64,000 bases of DNA from Diadema setosum. Lineage: Eukaryota; Echinodermata; Echinoidea; Diadematoida; Diadematidae. The stretch lies in contig CM067070.1 of assembly GCA_033980235.1 (NCBI GenBank), positions 10,796,046 through 10,860,045 on the forward strand, given 5' to 3'. Positions 35,375-46,463 of this stretch are shown here, in pieces. A model generated the notes under the pieces. That model was given only the letters and a program-made list of their open reading frames with translations. It did not search any database and had not been told where the DNA came from. Every line of letters starts with the position of its first letter. The stretch's first letter is position 1. The position numbers were made by a program, and so were the translations under genes.

Positions 35375-36059
35375 CTTCTATTGGAGCTAGGGACTTCTAA
35401 CCAGGGGAAAGTCCCATTTGCAGCAATTCTGTGGAGAGCGGCTTTGATTAATTTTGCTTAATTAAAACAAGTCCCAGATCGGGAGGGTATTACGAATTTA
35501 AGAATTTGTGGTTGAGTATATTTTGCGCATAAATTTCCTTTGATGTTGACGTATTGTGTGAAATGTTCTGTTAAAGATATTCGGATTTAAAAAAATAATC
35601 GCAATAAGGCCAGTGCCGACAATATGCATTTAGAGCTATTATTGGCTTTTGCCAAGTGTGTAAAATATGGTATATTATGATGTACAATAATCTACGAGGA
35701 ACCGTTGTCGTATATATTTTTATATATGAGAGCACGAAGAGCATATTCCAGAGTCTCAGGTGCGAAATTGCTAGTAGCAGCAGGAGTGCCCCTGGCAAGA
35801 CAGTTAATCCTCATCCCCTTGTCCATCAGAAGGAATTCAAATTTGTCACACCCTATGTAACCTTTTCATAAGGATCTTCGTGCTTTATTGATGGGCAAAT
35901 TGAGTCGAATTGAATGTGAAAGAAATTTTAAAAAAGCCAAACAAACAAAGAGCAAAATTGCCATTAAGAGCATTTGCACTCCACACTCAAACAACAACAG
36001 CCGCCTACAATCACACTATTTAACGAGGCTTTACGTAGTAGTTTTACAGTTTGACTTAC
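35201..36059. other. Intron of gene A with (TG)n at 35347-35374
   Basis: A (TG)n microsatellite and AT-rich sequence. No exon seen. Confidence 0.55.
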
Positions 36060-36266
36060 CACACATCGGCCACGGAACGGACCAGGTCCCATTTACGCAG
36101 GTAACGGTTCTTTGGGGTTCAGGCAGAAAACCGTTATCACATATTACGCGAACAACGATCGAACGTCCAATTCTGTAGACATCTTCATGTTGAGGAAAAA
36201 AGGCTCCGTCCGTCGAAAAGGCTACCTCATATCGACCGGATGGTGTGGTTGGTGCCTCACATGCGT
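36060..36266 (-). CDS. Gene A exon: sushi/CCP domain
   Basis: Acceptor GTTTTCACAG, 69 codons in phase 1-1, donor G|GTAAGT. The protein runs ACEAPTTPSGRYEVAF, HEDVYRIGRSIVVRVICDNG, FLPEPQRTVTCVNGTWSVPW, PMC. Four cysteines in the order C...C-x-N-G-[FY]...C-x-N-G-x-W...P-x-C are the complement control protein pattern (disulfides 1-3 and 2-4). Such domains mediate extracellular protein binding. The next exon in the transcript is the EGF exon; the previous is the related domain at 36753. Confidence 0.88.
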
Positions 36267-36489
36267 CTGTGAAAACAGCGTACACAACTGAGTAATCTTT
36301 GGCACCAGGTTGAAAGTAGCTGATTATAACCACAACCATTATGCATCCACATTTTGGTCAAGTATTGTCAGCTTTGAGCAGCTTGCTTTGGATTAAAAGT
36401 CAATGTAGAAAATCAGTCTGCAAGAAGACTACACACGGTGTATGATAATATCTGGAGAAATAAAATATCTACACAAATAATAAAATAAT

Positions 36490-36536
36490 GAATGAATGAA
36501 TAAATAAATAAATGAACTAATAAACAAATAAATAGA

Positions 36537-36579
<43 letters not shown>

Positions 36580-36590
36580 ATTGAATATAT
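36490..36590. repeat. (AAAT)n microsatellite
   Basis: Tandem AATA/AATG/AATC units between the two sushi exons. Confidence 0.95.
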
Positions 36591-36752
36591 AAATAGATAA
36601 AAGTCGCTTTCGATTTCATCCTCTTACCATGCATGTTCAGTAACAAGTAACTTTTCAGATGTCGGCTTTCATATTTTGTCTTAATCCAATGCCAATATGT
36701 ACCCTAATATTGATAACCGTGGCTTTCAACAAAGTAACGGAAGGTTGTTTAC

Positions 36753-36962
36753 CACATGCGGGCCACGGTGGGGACCACGTTCCGTCAAGGCAGGTTGATC
36801 TGATCCTCTCCGTAGGATTACAAATTGTTATCATGATGATCTCCATGCAGTGGTTGTATATTTTGGGTGAATTGATAGGGTAATAAGACCCTGTCTTTCC
36901 TTGGACAAAGTACACCCCTGCTGAAATGTTTCCAGATGAACAGCCATGGCAGTCTGCAGTCA
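36753..36962 (-). CDS. Gene A exon: divergent sushi-like domain (most upstream exon recognised)
   Basis: Acceptor TTTATTTCAG, 70 codons in phase 1-1, donor G|GTAAAC. The protein runs TADCHGCSSGNISAGVYFVQ, GSYYPINSPKIYNHCMEIIM, ITICNPTERIRSTCLDGTWS, PPWPAC. The end (STCLDGTWSPPWPAC) is a typical CCP tail. The first half has two extra cysteines (CHGC and NHC) that are not part of the standard four, so it may form an additional disulfide. No signal peptide exon was found upstream with the required phase-1 end, so the 5' end of gene A is unknown. Confidence 0.83.
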
Positions 36963-37221
36963 CTGAAATAAAAAAAAACAACAACAACAAACAGAGATGT
37001 AAGGATATCGCTATTATCTAATCCTTCTTTTCGACAAATGACGTTCTGTACTAATACACGTGTGATGTATACGATTTATTGAAACACATTTTCGTCTGTC
37101 TAAAATACTATAATCATCTGATACAGTTGAATACAGTTGAATACGACTCATTGGTGGTGAGTCGTGTCTGACGTGCTCCGTATCGGTATATAGGCTGGAA
37201 TCATTCATTTCTATCTGACCA

Positions 37222-37400
37222 GGGCCCCGTTGCTAGAAACTTTGCGTTTAAACGCAACTTGCAACTGATTGTCACTGGCCAATCAAAATCATTGTTGCAT
37301 GCATGTCTTCTTAATAGGGTATACCCTGAGCCAATCAGAATGGTTGTTTCAAAATTAGCAATTATTTGCAATTGATTGCAACTTTCTTGCAACGGGGCCC
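37222..37400. mobile_element. 179-bp MITE
   Basis: Ends GGGCCCCGTTGC and GCAACGGGGCCC are exact inverses. The arms continue with AGAAACTTTGCG / TTGCAAGAAAGT and CAAT-rich CCAATCA words. No clear target duplication. Confidence 0.8.
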
Positions 37401-37534
37401 AGATGGCTGGATAGGTTTATGCTCGAATTATGCCTTGTAAGATCCATAACCTTTGATCAGAGAAGGAAATAACATGCAGTGATGATGATGATGATGCTAG
37501 TGATTATTGCAAACACAGACATTTTCTTTGTATA

Positions 37535-37537
<3 letters not shown>

Positions 37538-37601
<64 letters not shown>
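37538..37601. repeat. (TA)n microsatellite, tail of a LINE
   Basis: About 32 TA units, directly abutting the 3' end of the reverse-oriented LINE fragment. Confidence 0.95.
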
Positions 37602-37603
<2 letters not shown>

Positions 37604-37789
37604 GGCATCCTTCCGTCTTCGTGAGACGATGGAGTAGTTCCGTAGAAATGGGAGGTCAGCGGCAACGGCGAGAGTGGCTGAACAGTCCCACCCTCGAGTG
37701 GCAGATCCTCTTGCATTTTTCGCAGACGAATGTTGATTGTTGTTGTGGCTGGCACTCTCTCTGCTTCCGCCTTCTTCTCTCCTTAGCTA
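37602..37789 (-). mobile_element. LINE 3' end with CCHC-like C-terminal finger
   Basis: On the minus strand the frame reads AKERRRRKQRECQPQQQS, then FVCEKCKRICHSRVGLFSHS and RRCR with a stop at 37656. This C-x2-C ... H ... C finger (CxxCxRxCxSRxGLxSHxRxC) is the characteristic C-terminus of a widespread endonuclease/reverse-transcriptase LINE family. The 3' untranslated part (CTCACGAAGACGGAAGGATG) ends in a TA tail. Everything upstream of the finger is missing, as expected from 5' truncation. Confidence 0.8.
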
Positions 37790-37847
37790 ATTATATATAT
37801 TTATATTTATATACATATTATGTTGCGAATTCACGTATTGGTTCCAA

Positions 37848-37909
37848 TATAACGAAGAATCAAGAAAAAATAAACTAGTAAATGCATTATTTCTTGATTC
37901 TTCGTTATA
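37848..37909. repeat. 20-bp inverted repeat beside a TA run
   Basis: TATAACGAAGAATCAAGAAA and its exact complement, separated by 22 nt and followed by (TA)n. Confidence 0.85.
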
Positions 37910-38345
37910 TATATATATATATATATATATAATCAGCATCACTAGAATTCATTATACTTGCTTTCATCATGTGCTCCGTAGGCAATGCTTTCGTTTGATT
38001 ATAGCATACGTGTCAACCTTGGCGCCTATACATGCTCTCCATTCGACATCGTCTGACCATGCAGACAAAAGGCATGCATGCACAAGGAAATTACTCGTTG
38101 ATGTGGTCTGGGTAACAGGTAACAAAGAACCTAAAATGATGACAAGCACAATATTATTCCCAAAGCCCCTCAATGGTCATTACTTATTAACAGTTTATTC
38201 ATAATTGTCTTTTTTTTTTATTGGAATCGTTTTTTTTAGTGGTGAAGTGAATGTTTGTTTTAATTGTAACAAATTACGTAGCGACGGTGCATGTATAATT
38301 AGGAAATAGGAAGCAACATTAGTACCTGTAAAATATGAAAGGGTA

Positions 38346-39086
38346 GGGGAAGGTGGGGCAAGATGGGACACGGGGCAGGATGGGACAATGCGATAACTAT
38401 CTAAGTAAGCATCAGAGGGCACTATAATCTGCACTGATGAAAAGTACGCTGTCAGGAAGCCATCTTTACGCTCTGTGAAGCTGAGATTCTTTTGAGCTTT
38501 GGTGGACAAACGCAAAAATTGATATCGATGACGGCAGAATTTCTGCAGTTAAGAAATGTATAGTATCCCTGGCATAATATGAAGAAAGGTAGAACGTTGA
38601 TATCGTGTGGTTTTTACAGTATATACATTAAGTTTATTTCACAAAATGTACGCAGACTGTATGTCATTGCATGTATTGTGTAGAGCTTAGAAGTGTAGTG
38701 TGTGTGTGCATGGGGCAGGATGGGCGGGTGTCCCATCTTGCTCCATCATATTTGATAAGGTTAATGTATATGTTTTATTTTTTTTTTCAGTTTCAGAATG
38801 GTCCGGAATTACAAAAGAAAGAGCGACCGTTTCAAGTGGAACACGGTTACATGCGTCTTCATTGTTTGTCCCATCCTGCCCCACGTATGTGGGGCAGGAT
38901 GGGACAGATTTGACTATTTTGAGATGGCTATTACGTAAAATAAAAGTAGGCAATTGAGACCATATTACGTGTGATAGTGTTGCCTTACACAATCTTTGTA
39001 AATCTGTTTCATGTGGAAGTTTGTGACGTAGTATTTGAAATAAAGCACATTTAGTGAAATGTGGCCCATCCTGCCCCACGTTCCCC
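38346..39086 (+). mobile_element. Pogo-like (Tc1/mariner superfamily) non-autonomous element, 741 bp
   Basis: Ends GGGGAAGGTGGGGCAAGATG and its inverse (CATCCTGCCCCACGTTCCCC, two mismatches) are flanked by TA on both sides (38344 and 39087). The motif GGGGCAGGATGGGAC or its inverse recurs internally near 38374, 38711, 38868 and 38890. At 38798, after a T tract plus CAG, is an ATG reading MVRNYKRKSDRFKW. From memory this is the start of pogo-type transposases, so the unit appears to retain the first coding stretch of its parent. Confidence 0.7.
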
Positions 39087-39251
39087 TACATATAGAATAA
39101 GCGTTATGATATAGATAATACACATTGCAAAATATGAGGGCATACTTTTATGTAACCTTAATCCCTCTCTACGCTTGAATATCCAATGGAACAGAAAACT
39201 CAAAGCGTTAATAATTGTTTAGACTCCCTGTAGCGGAAATATACAGTATGT

Positions 39252-39289
<38 letters not shown>

Positions 39290-39889
39290 TCGCATTTTCG
39301 CATTGATAACTTACAATATGACTAAAAAGTCTAAATGCTTCTTTAGGGTCTTAAAATATAACATCTTATCTATATTATGCAGAAACCCCAAGTTAGTTTG
39401 GTTCAGTGGTCATAGAGAAATGTGAATGGCTGTGAAGCATGTCATGGGTCTGATTCTTGTAAGTTTAGCACTTGAATGCTCTTTTAACTGCATAAAAATA
39501 TGTGAACACAATGGACAGAGCTTGGAGGGAAGGGATTCATAACATGTTCTACAAAACTCCTCATTTCTCTTTAACCACTCAAGCAAATCGGATGGGTTTT
39601 TTTTTTTGTGTAAGCTGTGGGTAATAAGTTAAAGTTCCATACCCTGAGATGTATTATTTAGATTGATTCACTGTTTTTACAGTTATCATTGCGGAGAAAC
39701 CCATTGTAATTTTTTGGGGGACATACGGTATGAAACAAAATAAGAATGAAATACTTGTTCTCAGGATTTTTTCACGCGAACCAATAATAATCTGTTCATT
39801 CTCAATAAGGGCAAAAGACTCTACAGATATCTTCACAGAGAAGATTCTATCTCTATTGAGAAAAAAAATGTACATGTAGTTAAATCGGA

Positions 39890-40204
39890 GCACGTCACGA
39901 GACCGATACCCACGAGTCATTCAGCCCATGAGCCATACAGCCTCCGTGTTACACAGCTCACGAGTCGTACAGACCATAACTTCGACACTAAGCTTAACAA
40001 GGCCCACCAGACCAAAGCCCCGTGTTGTATCTGTCGAACTCGCGGGCTGTTCTTACCTATTGTCAAACTCCTGGGCTTTATTTGCCTAGTGTCGAACTCA
40101 TGGGCTGTATGACTCGTGAGCTGTATGACTCACGGACATGTTTTCAACGTCGAACTCGTGAGCTATATGACTCGTGAGTGTCGGTCTCGCGGGGTGACCA
40201 CGTT
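39890..40204. repeat. Foldback built from ACTCGTGAGCTGTA words
   Basis: The left half has CACGAGTCATTCAGCCCATG and GCTCACGAGTCGTACAG. The right half has CTGTATGACTCGTGAGC, GTCGAACTCGTGAGC and GACTCGTGAGTGTCGGTCTC. The outer arms CACGAGACCGATACC and GTCGGTCTCGCGGGGTG pair, making a roughly 310-bp imperfect palindrome made of a short iterated word. Confidence 0.75.
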
Positions 40205-40410
40205 AAAATCGCCCTACTTACCCATAGCAAAAGTAGACAGGAAGAGGCAAACATGACACAGCATTGCGAGACTGGTGTTTGGAATCATGCCTCCGATTAC
40301 CCCAGTGTTTCCAAGACGCAAAACGAAACGGACAAAAAATGTCGAAAGAACAATGAGACTTCAAAGAGGTTATTTGGTCATGTAAGCCTAGGAAAACGAT
40401 TCTCACTGAA

Positions 40411-40602
40411 CGTTTGGTAGAGCGCTATTAAACAGCAGCACCAGTAGCAGTGCGAAATGAGGAAAAGAGATGCGAGATAATCAACCACACTCTATCGAGA
40501 CGTTAAACGTTTGGTAGAGCGCTATTAAACAGCAGCACCAGTAGCAGTACGAAATGAGGAAAAGAGATGCGAGATAATCAACCACACTCTATCGAGACGT
40601 TG
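40411..40602. repeat. 97-bp tandem duplication
   Basis: Two nearly identical units beginning CGTTTGGTAGAGCGCTATTA. They differ by a GTGCG/GTACG change, implying a recent duplication. Confidence 0.95.
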
Positions 40603-41540
40603 TTTTGTTTGTTTTTGTCCAAATTCAAACTATCACGGAAGACATTTTTTTTTTCATGTAAACCAACCAGCAAAAAAAGAAAAAAAGAAAAAAAAGCGAG
40701 CCCTATGTAAATTCTGTAACATTTATTCTTACCGGTATTCTCTCTCTCTCTCTTTCTTTTACGTCACGAAACGTTTCTGTTTCAAAGCGCCATTCAGTTT
40801 CAAAAAGGAAATTCGTTATCAAAACATAAATCTTCCTTAAAGTGATGAGTGATGTAAAGGAAAATCACACTGACAAAATTGTCTCCCTTTCTTTCCCTTT
40901 TTTTCACATAAGCCAACCTACAAATTTAGTACAGCCTGTACCTTAAAAGACTGCATTAGCCGAACCCAATTTTAATCAGTTTAATCGAATGACATTATGT
41001 TTGCCTTTTAGTAGTCATCATGTTTTTTCATGCTGAAAGAGTTACGTAGAACCAGTAATCAAATAACATCATTTCTACAAAAAGTTAATGGTTTTAAGAT
41101 GTAAACCACAGCAACCTTTTTTTCTGTTTTCCAGGTAAACACACCTTTACATTTAGATATATTGCATAAAGAAGGAATGGAAATAAATACAGAAAATAAA
41201 GACAATGCCAAATTTCCCACTTTTATAATTTGTGTTTTTCCAAGAAGAAACAAAAACAATTCTTTACATTGCTTTAGATGAAGTGAAAAGGGAGTGGTGA
41301 TGCCCACTGGGTAGAGATGCATTAATGGTTCTATAATATATATATATTTTTTTTTATAAAATAACATGCGTCCTAAGACACATTGACATATTTTTTTTTT
41401 CACAGATAACTCAGGTGTCCCTGCGTATGGGAGTTCCATACTAGGCTGTATTCAAACGGTTTGCTGCTGCTCAGAAAGGAATAATCTAGAAAGCTGGTTC
41501 CTAATACATGCCGCGAAGAAAGAGGAGGATCGAGCCAATT
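40603..41540. other. No gene seen
   Basis: AT-rich with A and T runs. No recognisable element. Confidence 0.5.
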
Positions 41541-41547
41541 TTGGCCG

Positions 41548-41757
41548 GTTTTTTTTTTTTTTTTTTTTTTGTTGTTGTTGTTCTATGGCAATTGCCTTCT
41601 GGGCAAAACCCTTCCTGTGACCCTAATCCTATTCCTGAACCTAATCCAAATCCTACCCTAACCCAAACTCTAACCGAAACCCTAACCCTAATCTTTCCTC
41701 TTACCTCATTTTCTAACCAGTATTTAGCCGGGGTAGTTGTGGGGGGGGGGGGGGGGT
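41548..41757. repeat. T tract, degenerate telomere-like repeats, G tract
   Basis: T tract at 41550-41570, CCCTAA-like units at about 41619-41697 (ACCCTAACCC, GAAACCCTAACCCTAATC), and a G tract at 41740-41757. The telomere-like part is more degenerate than that at 12.2 kb, but it has the same neighbours (T and G homopolymers). Confidence 0.75.
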
Positions 41758-41859
41758 GCCCCAATGAACTTGTGTGTGTTTGTTTGTTTTGTTTTTTTGC
41801 CAATAATATGAACATCTACTCTACAGCCGATATGACTGATTCCAGGTAATATGCCACAA

Positions 41860-43282
41860 TCCACGGAAACCTCCAATCAGCAACATAATACATAGAGTAT
41901 TATTATGTATTATCAGTACATCCTGTAACATGAGCCATCAGCTACAATGACTTCCAACAACAGCATTTCAGGAGCAGGCATATGCTAAAACGGAGGAAGT
42001 GTAGGTCCTAACCGAAGATCAACGAAGTCATGTATGTTAATATTAGATAGATTATGTCAACGTACATCACAAAACAAACAATAAGTCACACACATTGATT
42101 GTACGTGAGGACTCAAAATAGGTGAATCGGGTCAACCTAGTCTATCTTCAGTTTTTCATATTTCCTGAAAGACCAACACTTCTTTTACATTATTCTAAAT
42201 CTTGGGACTCATAAAACGAATGGGAAATTCCGTTTTCAACAGTTTTGTGGAGCACTTATTTGTGTAAAATAGTGTGATTAGGTATGTCTACGAGACCCCT
42301 TTTCATTTCTTAAAAACCCTTTCCACACACTCTTCATTTTCAACTTAAATAACTTTCAAAAGGATAATGTTACTGCTTTGAACATTGACATTAACAATGG
42401 ATGAAGTGTGTTAGTAGAGCGTGGTCAATTTCAGCGTAGTTTTATACTCCCTTCATTGTTTGTTGCTGTGGTGTTTTACAGCGGGTTTTTTTTTTGTCAT
42501 ATTCATTGCTCAGCTAGCACGGCTTGGTAAGATCAAGCGCTCAAATAGACACTCCACTTCGGAGCCTCTTTTCTCAGTACGCACTTTTCCAGAGTATGCA
42601 CTTTTTGTCTATTAGTCCATTTCAGTTGAGTTATACATCATTTTAAAGACTGAATTCTGCTCTTTCAGAATATACCCTTAACTAAAAGTCCATATATTGC
42701 GGTCTTTCTTTCTTTTTTTTTTTTTGGTTGGTTGGTTTTGTGATCCAGGGTCACAGTATAGTTAGAAAGACGTGTAATGATATCTTCTATGCGAATCGAA
42801 TGTCAATCAACATTCAGGCTTTCAAATTAATTCAATATGGAGTCTCTGTATAATTGATAAATGACACAAAAACGCGATCTTGTTTGAACATGTTGTTGAG
42901 ACCGATGCCATATTTCTATGTAAATCTGCAAAGCCTTAAAAATGGCTTAACCCTCTTATGTGTCCCAGTTTGATGGAAACATCGTATGTTTAAATGAAAT
43001 TCTCATTAACAGCTTGTCGATGACATGGTTCCGAATCACCTTCTTTGTCATCAAGGACCGTATCGTCCTTTTTTTTTTTTTTTTTTTTTTTTTAAGGCCC
43101 TGTCACACCTTTCCGGGCAAGGTTTATTTGATTAATTTTCTGCGGCGGACGAAGATGTGGGCGAGTTTCGCGCCCGTTTTACCTACTTACGTTCTACTAG
43201 CCTTTGGACAAAGCCTCCGCTGCCTCGAATGTAGACTAAGCGTGAGCACCTGAGATGGCGTTTGCAACAGTCAGTGGTACTG
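41860..43282. other. No gene seen
   Basis: AT-rich. AAGGCCCTGTCACACCTTTC at 43096 looks like one end of a MITE whose other end I did not find. CTGCCTCGAATGTAGACTAA (43220) is a fragment related to the 16.7-18.2 kb foldback. Confidence 0.45.
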
Positions 43283-43757
43283 TATAGGGCTCACACCCAT
43301 AAATATTTCCCCATAGGGATATGTGTGAAAAATCAAATTTCAAAAAATTCTGTAAAATAGCTGGGAGAAATGAGGTGTTTCAGCTTCACTAACCTGGATA
43401 AGTGAGATATACCCTTCCATCCATCAAATTTTCAGGGTGGATTCTTCAGTCCAAATTCTGTCCAGGGGTCTGCAAAGCCAGACTACGAGTTCTTGTCACC
43501 CCAAAAATCACCCATTTTCCGTACACGTACCCAATGAAATATAGTCCTCTCAAATTCCACTAGAAAAGCTTTCATCTTCCATCCAAAATGCAATTTGTAG
43601 AGGAATTCATACACAATATCTACAGCTATTCAGTTTTTTGCCAAAGTACATCATTGATTTTTAATCAATTTTTTTCTTCATTTATTTTGGTATCTTTGGT
43701 ACGAATTTGTGAAGGGGTCTGGGACATTCCATTGTATTTACGGGTGTGAGCCCTATA
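43283..43757. mobile_element. 475-bp MITE, copy 1
   Basis: Ends TATAGGGCTCACACCC and GGGTGTGAGCCCTATA. Nearly identical to the element at 44396-44872. TA at both termini suggests a Tc1/mariner-like target. Confidence 0.88.
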
Positions 43758-44209
43758 GTGGAGGTCATATTTCTCATTTGACTTTTAAACATCATAAATG
43801 TGTTTTTGATGATATTTGCCCCTACATCATATGGGAAATTACACATTCAAGGGTTATAAGCTTCTCAAAGGGGCACTTTTGAAACTCATGCCCTTTGAGG
43901 TTTTTTTTTTTTTCTTTTTTTAAATAAAAATATAGTGTTGCTGATCAGTTCTTCATAAGATGAATACCTGGATGCAGGCAGTAATCTTTGATTATGGGGG
44001 TGTCATCATCACATTATTGCCTACAAAATACTTGAAAAGACTTTGTTTTGTCAAAGAGAATAACTTTATGAATTTTGACCTGTTTCAGTGGTAGCCAAAC
44101 AAAGAAATACATTAGAATAACACAGTCATTCAAAGTTGTGTGATAGTGTATGATGACTGCTATGCACAAAGATCTATAGTACCACAACAACATAATAAGA
44201 AAACAAATT

Positions 44210-44310
44210 GTAGCCAAACAAAGTTGTTGTTGTTTTTTTTTTTTGGGGGGGGGGGGGAAGGTAGAGGAGAGGGGTGGGGGGGTAGGAAGGAGAAGGGGGA
44301 TGGAGGAAGA
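44210..44310. repeat. T/G homopolymer and purine tract
   Basis: A T tract followed by a G tract (44243-44255) and GGAAGGAGAAGG-type purines between the two MITE copies. Confidence 0.8.
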
Positions 44311-44395
44311 GATCTGACACATAGATCAACATAAACCAGCAGAGTTTGTATGGGATGAATACTTCCCATAGACTGTGTGCACTGCATGCATCCTC

Positions 44396-44872
44396 TATAG
44401 GGCTCACACCCATAAATATTTCCCCATAGGGATATGTGTGAAAAATCAAATTTCAAAAAATTCTGTAAAATAGCTGGGAGAAATGAGGTGTTTCAGCTTC
44501 ACTAACCTGGATAAGTGAGATATACCCTTCCATCCATCAAATTTTCAGAGTGGATTCTTCAGTCCAAATTCTGTCCAGGGGTCCGCAAAGCCAGACTACG
44601 AGTTCTTGTCACTCAAAAAATCACCCATTTTCCGTACACGTACCCGATGAAATATAGTCCTCTCAAATTCCACCAGAAAAGCTTTCATCTTCCATCCAAA
44701 ATGCAAATTGTGGAGGAATTCATACTCAATATCTACAGCTATTCAATTTTTTGCCAAACTACATCACTGATTTTTAATCATTTTTTTTTTCTTCATTTAT
44801 TTTGGTATCTTTGGTACGAATTTGTGAAGGGGTCTGGGACATTCCATTGTATTTACGGGTGTGAGCCCTATA
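44396..44872. mobile_element. 475-bp MITE, copy 2 (direct repeat of 43283-43757)
   Basis: Same ends and same orientation. It differs from copy 1 at a handful of positions (for example GGGTCTGC versus GGGTCCGC), so the two are recent relatives. The flanks differ, supporting two insertions rather than a segmental duplication. Confidence 0.88.
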
Positions 44873-44973
44873 CGGCGCGAGCGATCTGGGCGATCCACAG
44901 AACTCTACACACAGAGTAGAGTTCTGTGGGGCGATCCCGGATGTGATCGTTGTTGTAATGCAATTAGTCTCAA

Positions 44974-45381
44974 TTAAAGGGATCGTATAGTTTTGGTTGA
45001 GACCTAATTTCAGGTTTCTAAATTTTTTTGGGTGAGATAATGAGAAACCTCTTATGAAATATGAAAGAGCATGTAATTTTACGAGGAATTCAACATTTTA
45101 TTTGATGAAAATTTGTTTTGAAATGGCTGAGATATCTAAAAAAAAAAAGGGCGATTTTAATAAAGTGTGGGACCCACACTTTATTACGATTGCTTTGTTT
45201 TACTTTGTTTTACTTTGTTTTTGGATGTTTCAGTCATTCCAAACCCGATTTTCATCAAATAAACTTGAATTAGTCTTAAAATTATATGTTCTGTACTATA
45301 AATCATAGGTGTTTTCTTGGTATCTCGCCAAAAGTTAAAAGCCCAATTCTCATCTCCACCAATACTGTACCATCCCTTTAT
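44974..45381. mobile_element. TTAA-type MITE with a central perfect 27-nt palindrome
   Basis: Ends TTAAAGGGATCGTATAG and CTGTACCATCCCTTTAT are inverse with mismatches. A perfect palindrome with arms AATAAAGTGTGGG around A lies at 45159-45185. Confidence 0.7.
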
Positions 45382-45533
45382 GACACAAAGGAGATATACA
45401 TCCACATAGCCTTGGCTAAAGGCTAACGTTCTTCCTACATTCTAGTAACAGGCGACATTTCGGGCACTGCGAAGTACCTGCATTACAACTGCGTGTTACT
45501 TGCGTGGAAGTTGCCAGCGAGGTGCTACGAACA

Positions 45534-45849
45534 ATCCTACTGATGTTCTGTGTGGACCTCAGCGGGCAATCCCCACGACTCACCCGGAACAGGTTCTGAG
45601 CATGCTCAAAGTTACCTTTCTGGGCAAGCCTTGCTTGTTATTGCAGGGATCAATTTTTGCTACCCGGAGGTCCCGCATAATGGCCCTCACCTGACTGTAC
45701 CTATAGCACGTAGTCGCCCATGGTTGCCCGGAGGTGCGCGCGCAAGTCTGATTTACCCGCAGCCAAGTTTTGAGCATGCTCAAAACTTGTTCCGGGTGAG
45801 TCGTGGGGATTGCCAATCGTCTAGAGGTCCACGCTGAACACCAGTAGGA
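45534..45849. mobile_element. Foldback element, about 316 bp
   Basis: Left CCTACTGATGTTCTGTGTGG ... GGCAATCCCCACGACTCACC ... GAGCATGCTCAAA pairs with its complement at the right end (GAGCATGCTCAAAACTTG ... GGTGAGTCGTGGGGATTGCC ... CACCAGTAGG). Confidence 0.8.
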
Positions 45850-45988
45850 GGCCCGTACTTAGACGGAAGTCACAGGTAGTTAACCCGCTTGAATTAGCAC
45901 GTGGATCTGTGCCTATGCGCCGGACAAGCGTTTAATCTGCCGGCATTCTGCGAGCATAATAAGGATGTTGCACTGGCAAGGAATAGCA

Positions 45989-46049
45989 GGTACTGTCATG
46001 TGCGGGCCAACCGCGGATGTCCCCGCAAATGGCCGGACATGACAGTACC
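45989..46049. repeat. Hairpin-forming inverted repeat
   Basis: GGTACTGTCATGTGCGGGCC and its near-complement flank a 20-nt GC-rich loop. Confidence 0.85.
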
Positions 46050-46086
46050 CAGCACGTATCTCGCCCGTAGTTGCCCGGAATTCCTC

Positions 46087-46152
<66 letters not shown>

Positions 46153-46367
46153 TTGTGTGTGTATGCATTATATATTGGCAGTACTAGAAATAGCGATGAT
46201 AATGTCACTTTATAGAGGAATGCATTAAATGCCAATTGCCTTGATTTTTAATTCAAAATCCGAATTTCATCCCTGACAAAGGGGGCGGCCCCAGAAAAAT
46301 TCGGACTTTGAATTAAAATCAAGGCAATTGGCATTTAATGCATTTCTCTATTGTGACATTATTATTG

Positions 46368-46463
<96 letters not shown>

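Noticed and set aside
37967..38173. Signal-peptide-like frame starting RGFGNNIVLVIILGSLLP
   Set aside because: The frame begins right after a TGA without an ATG; only its second part is kept as a possible exon in the findings.
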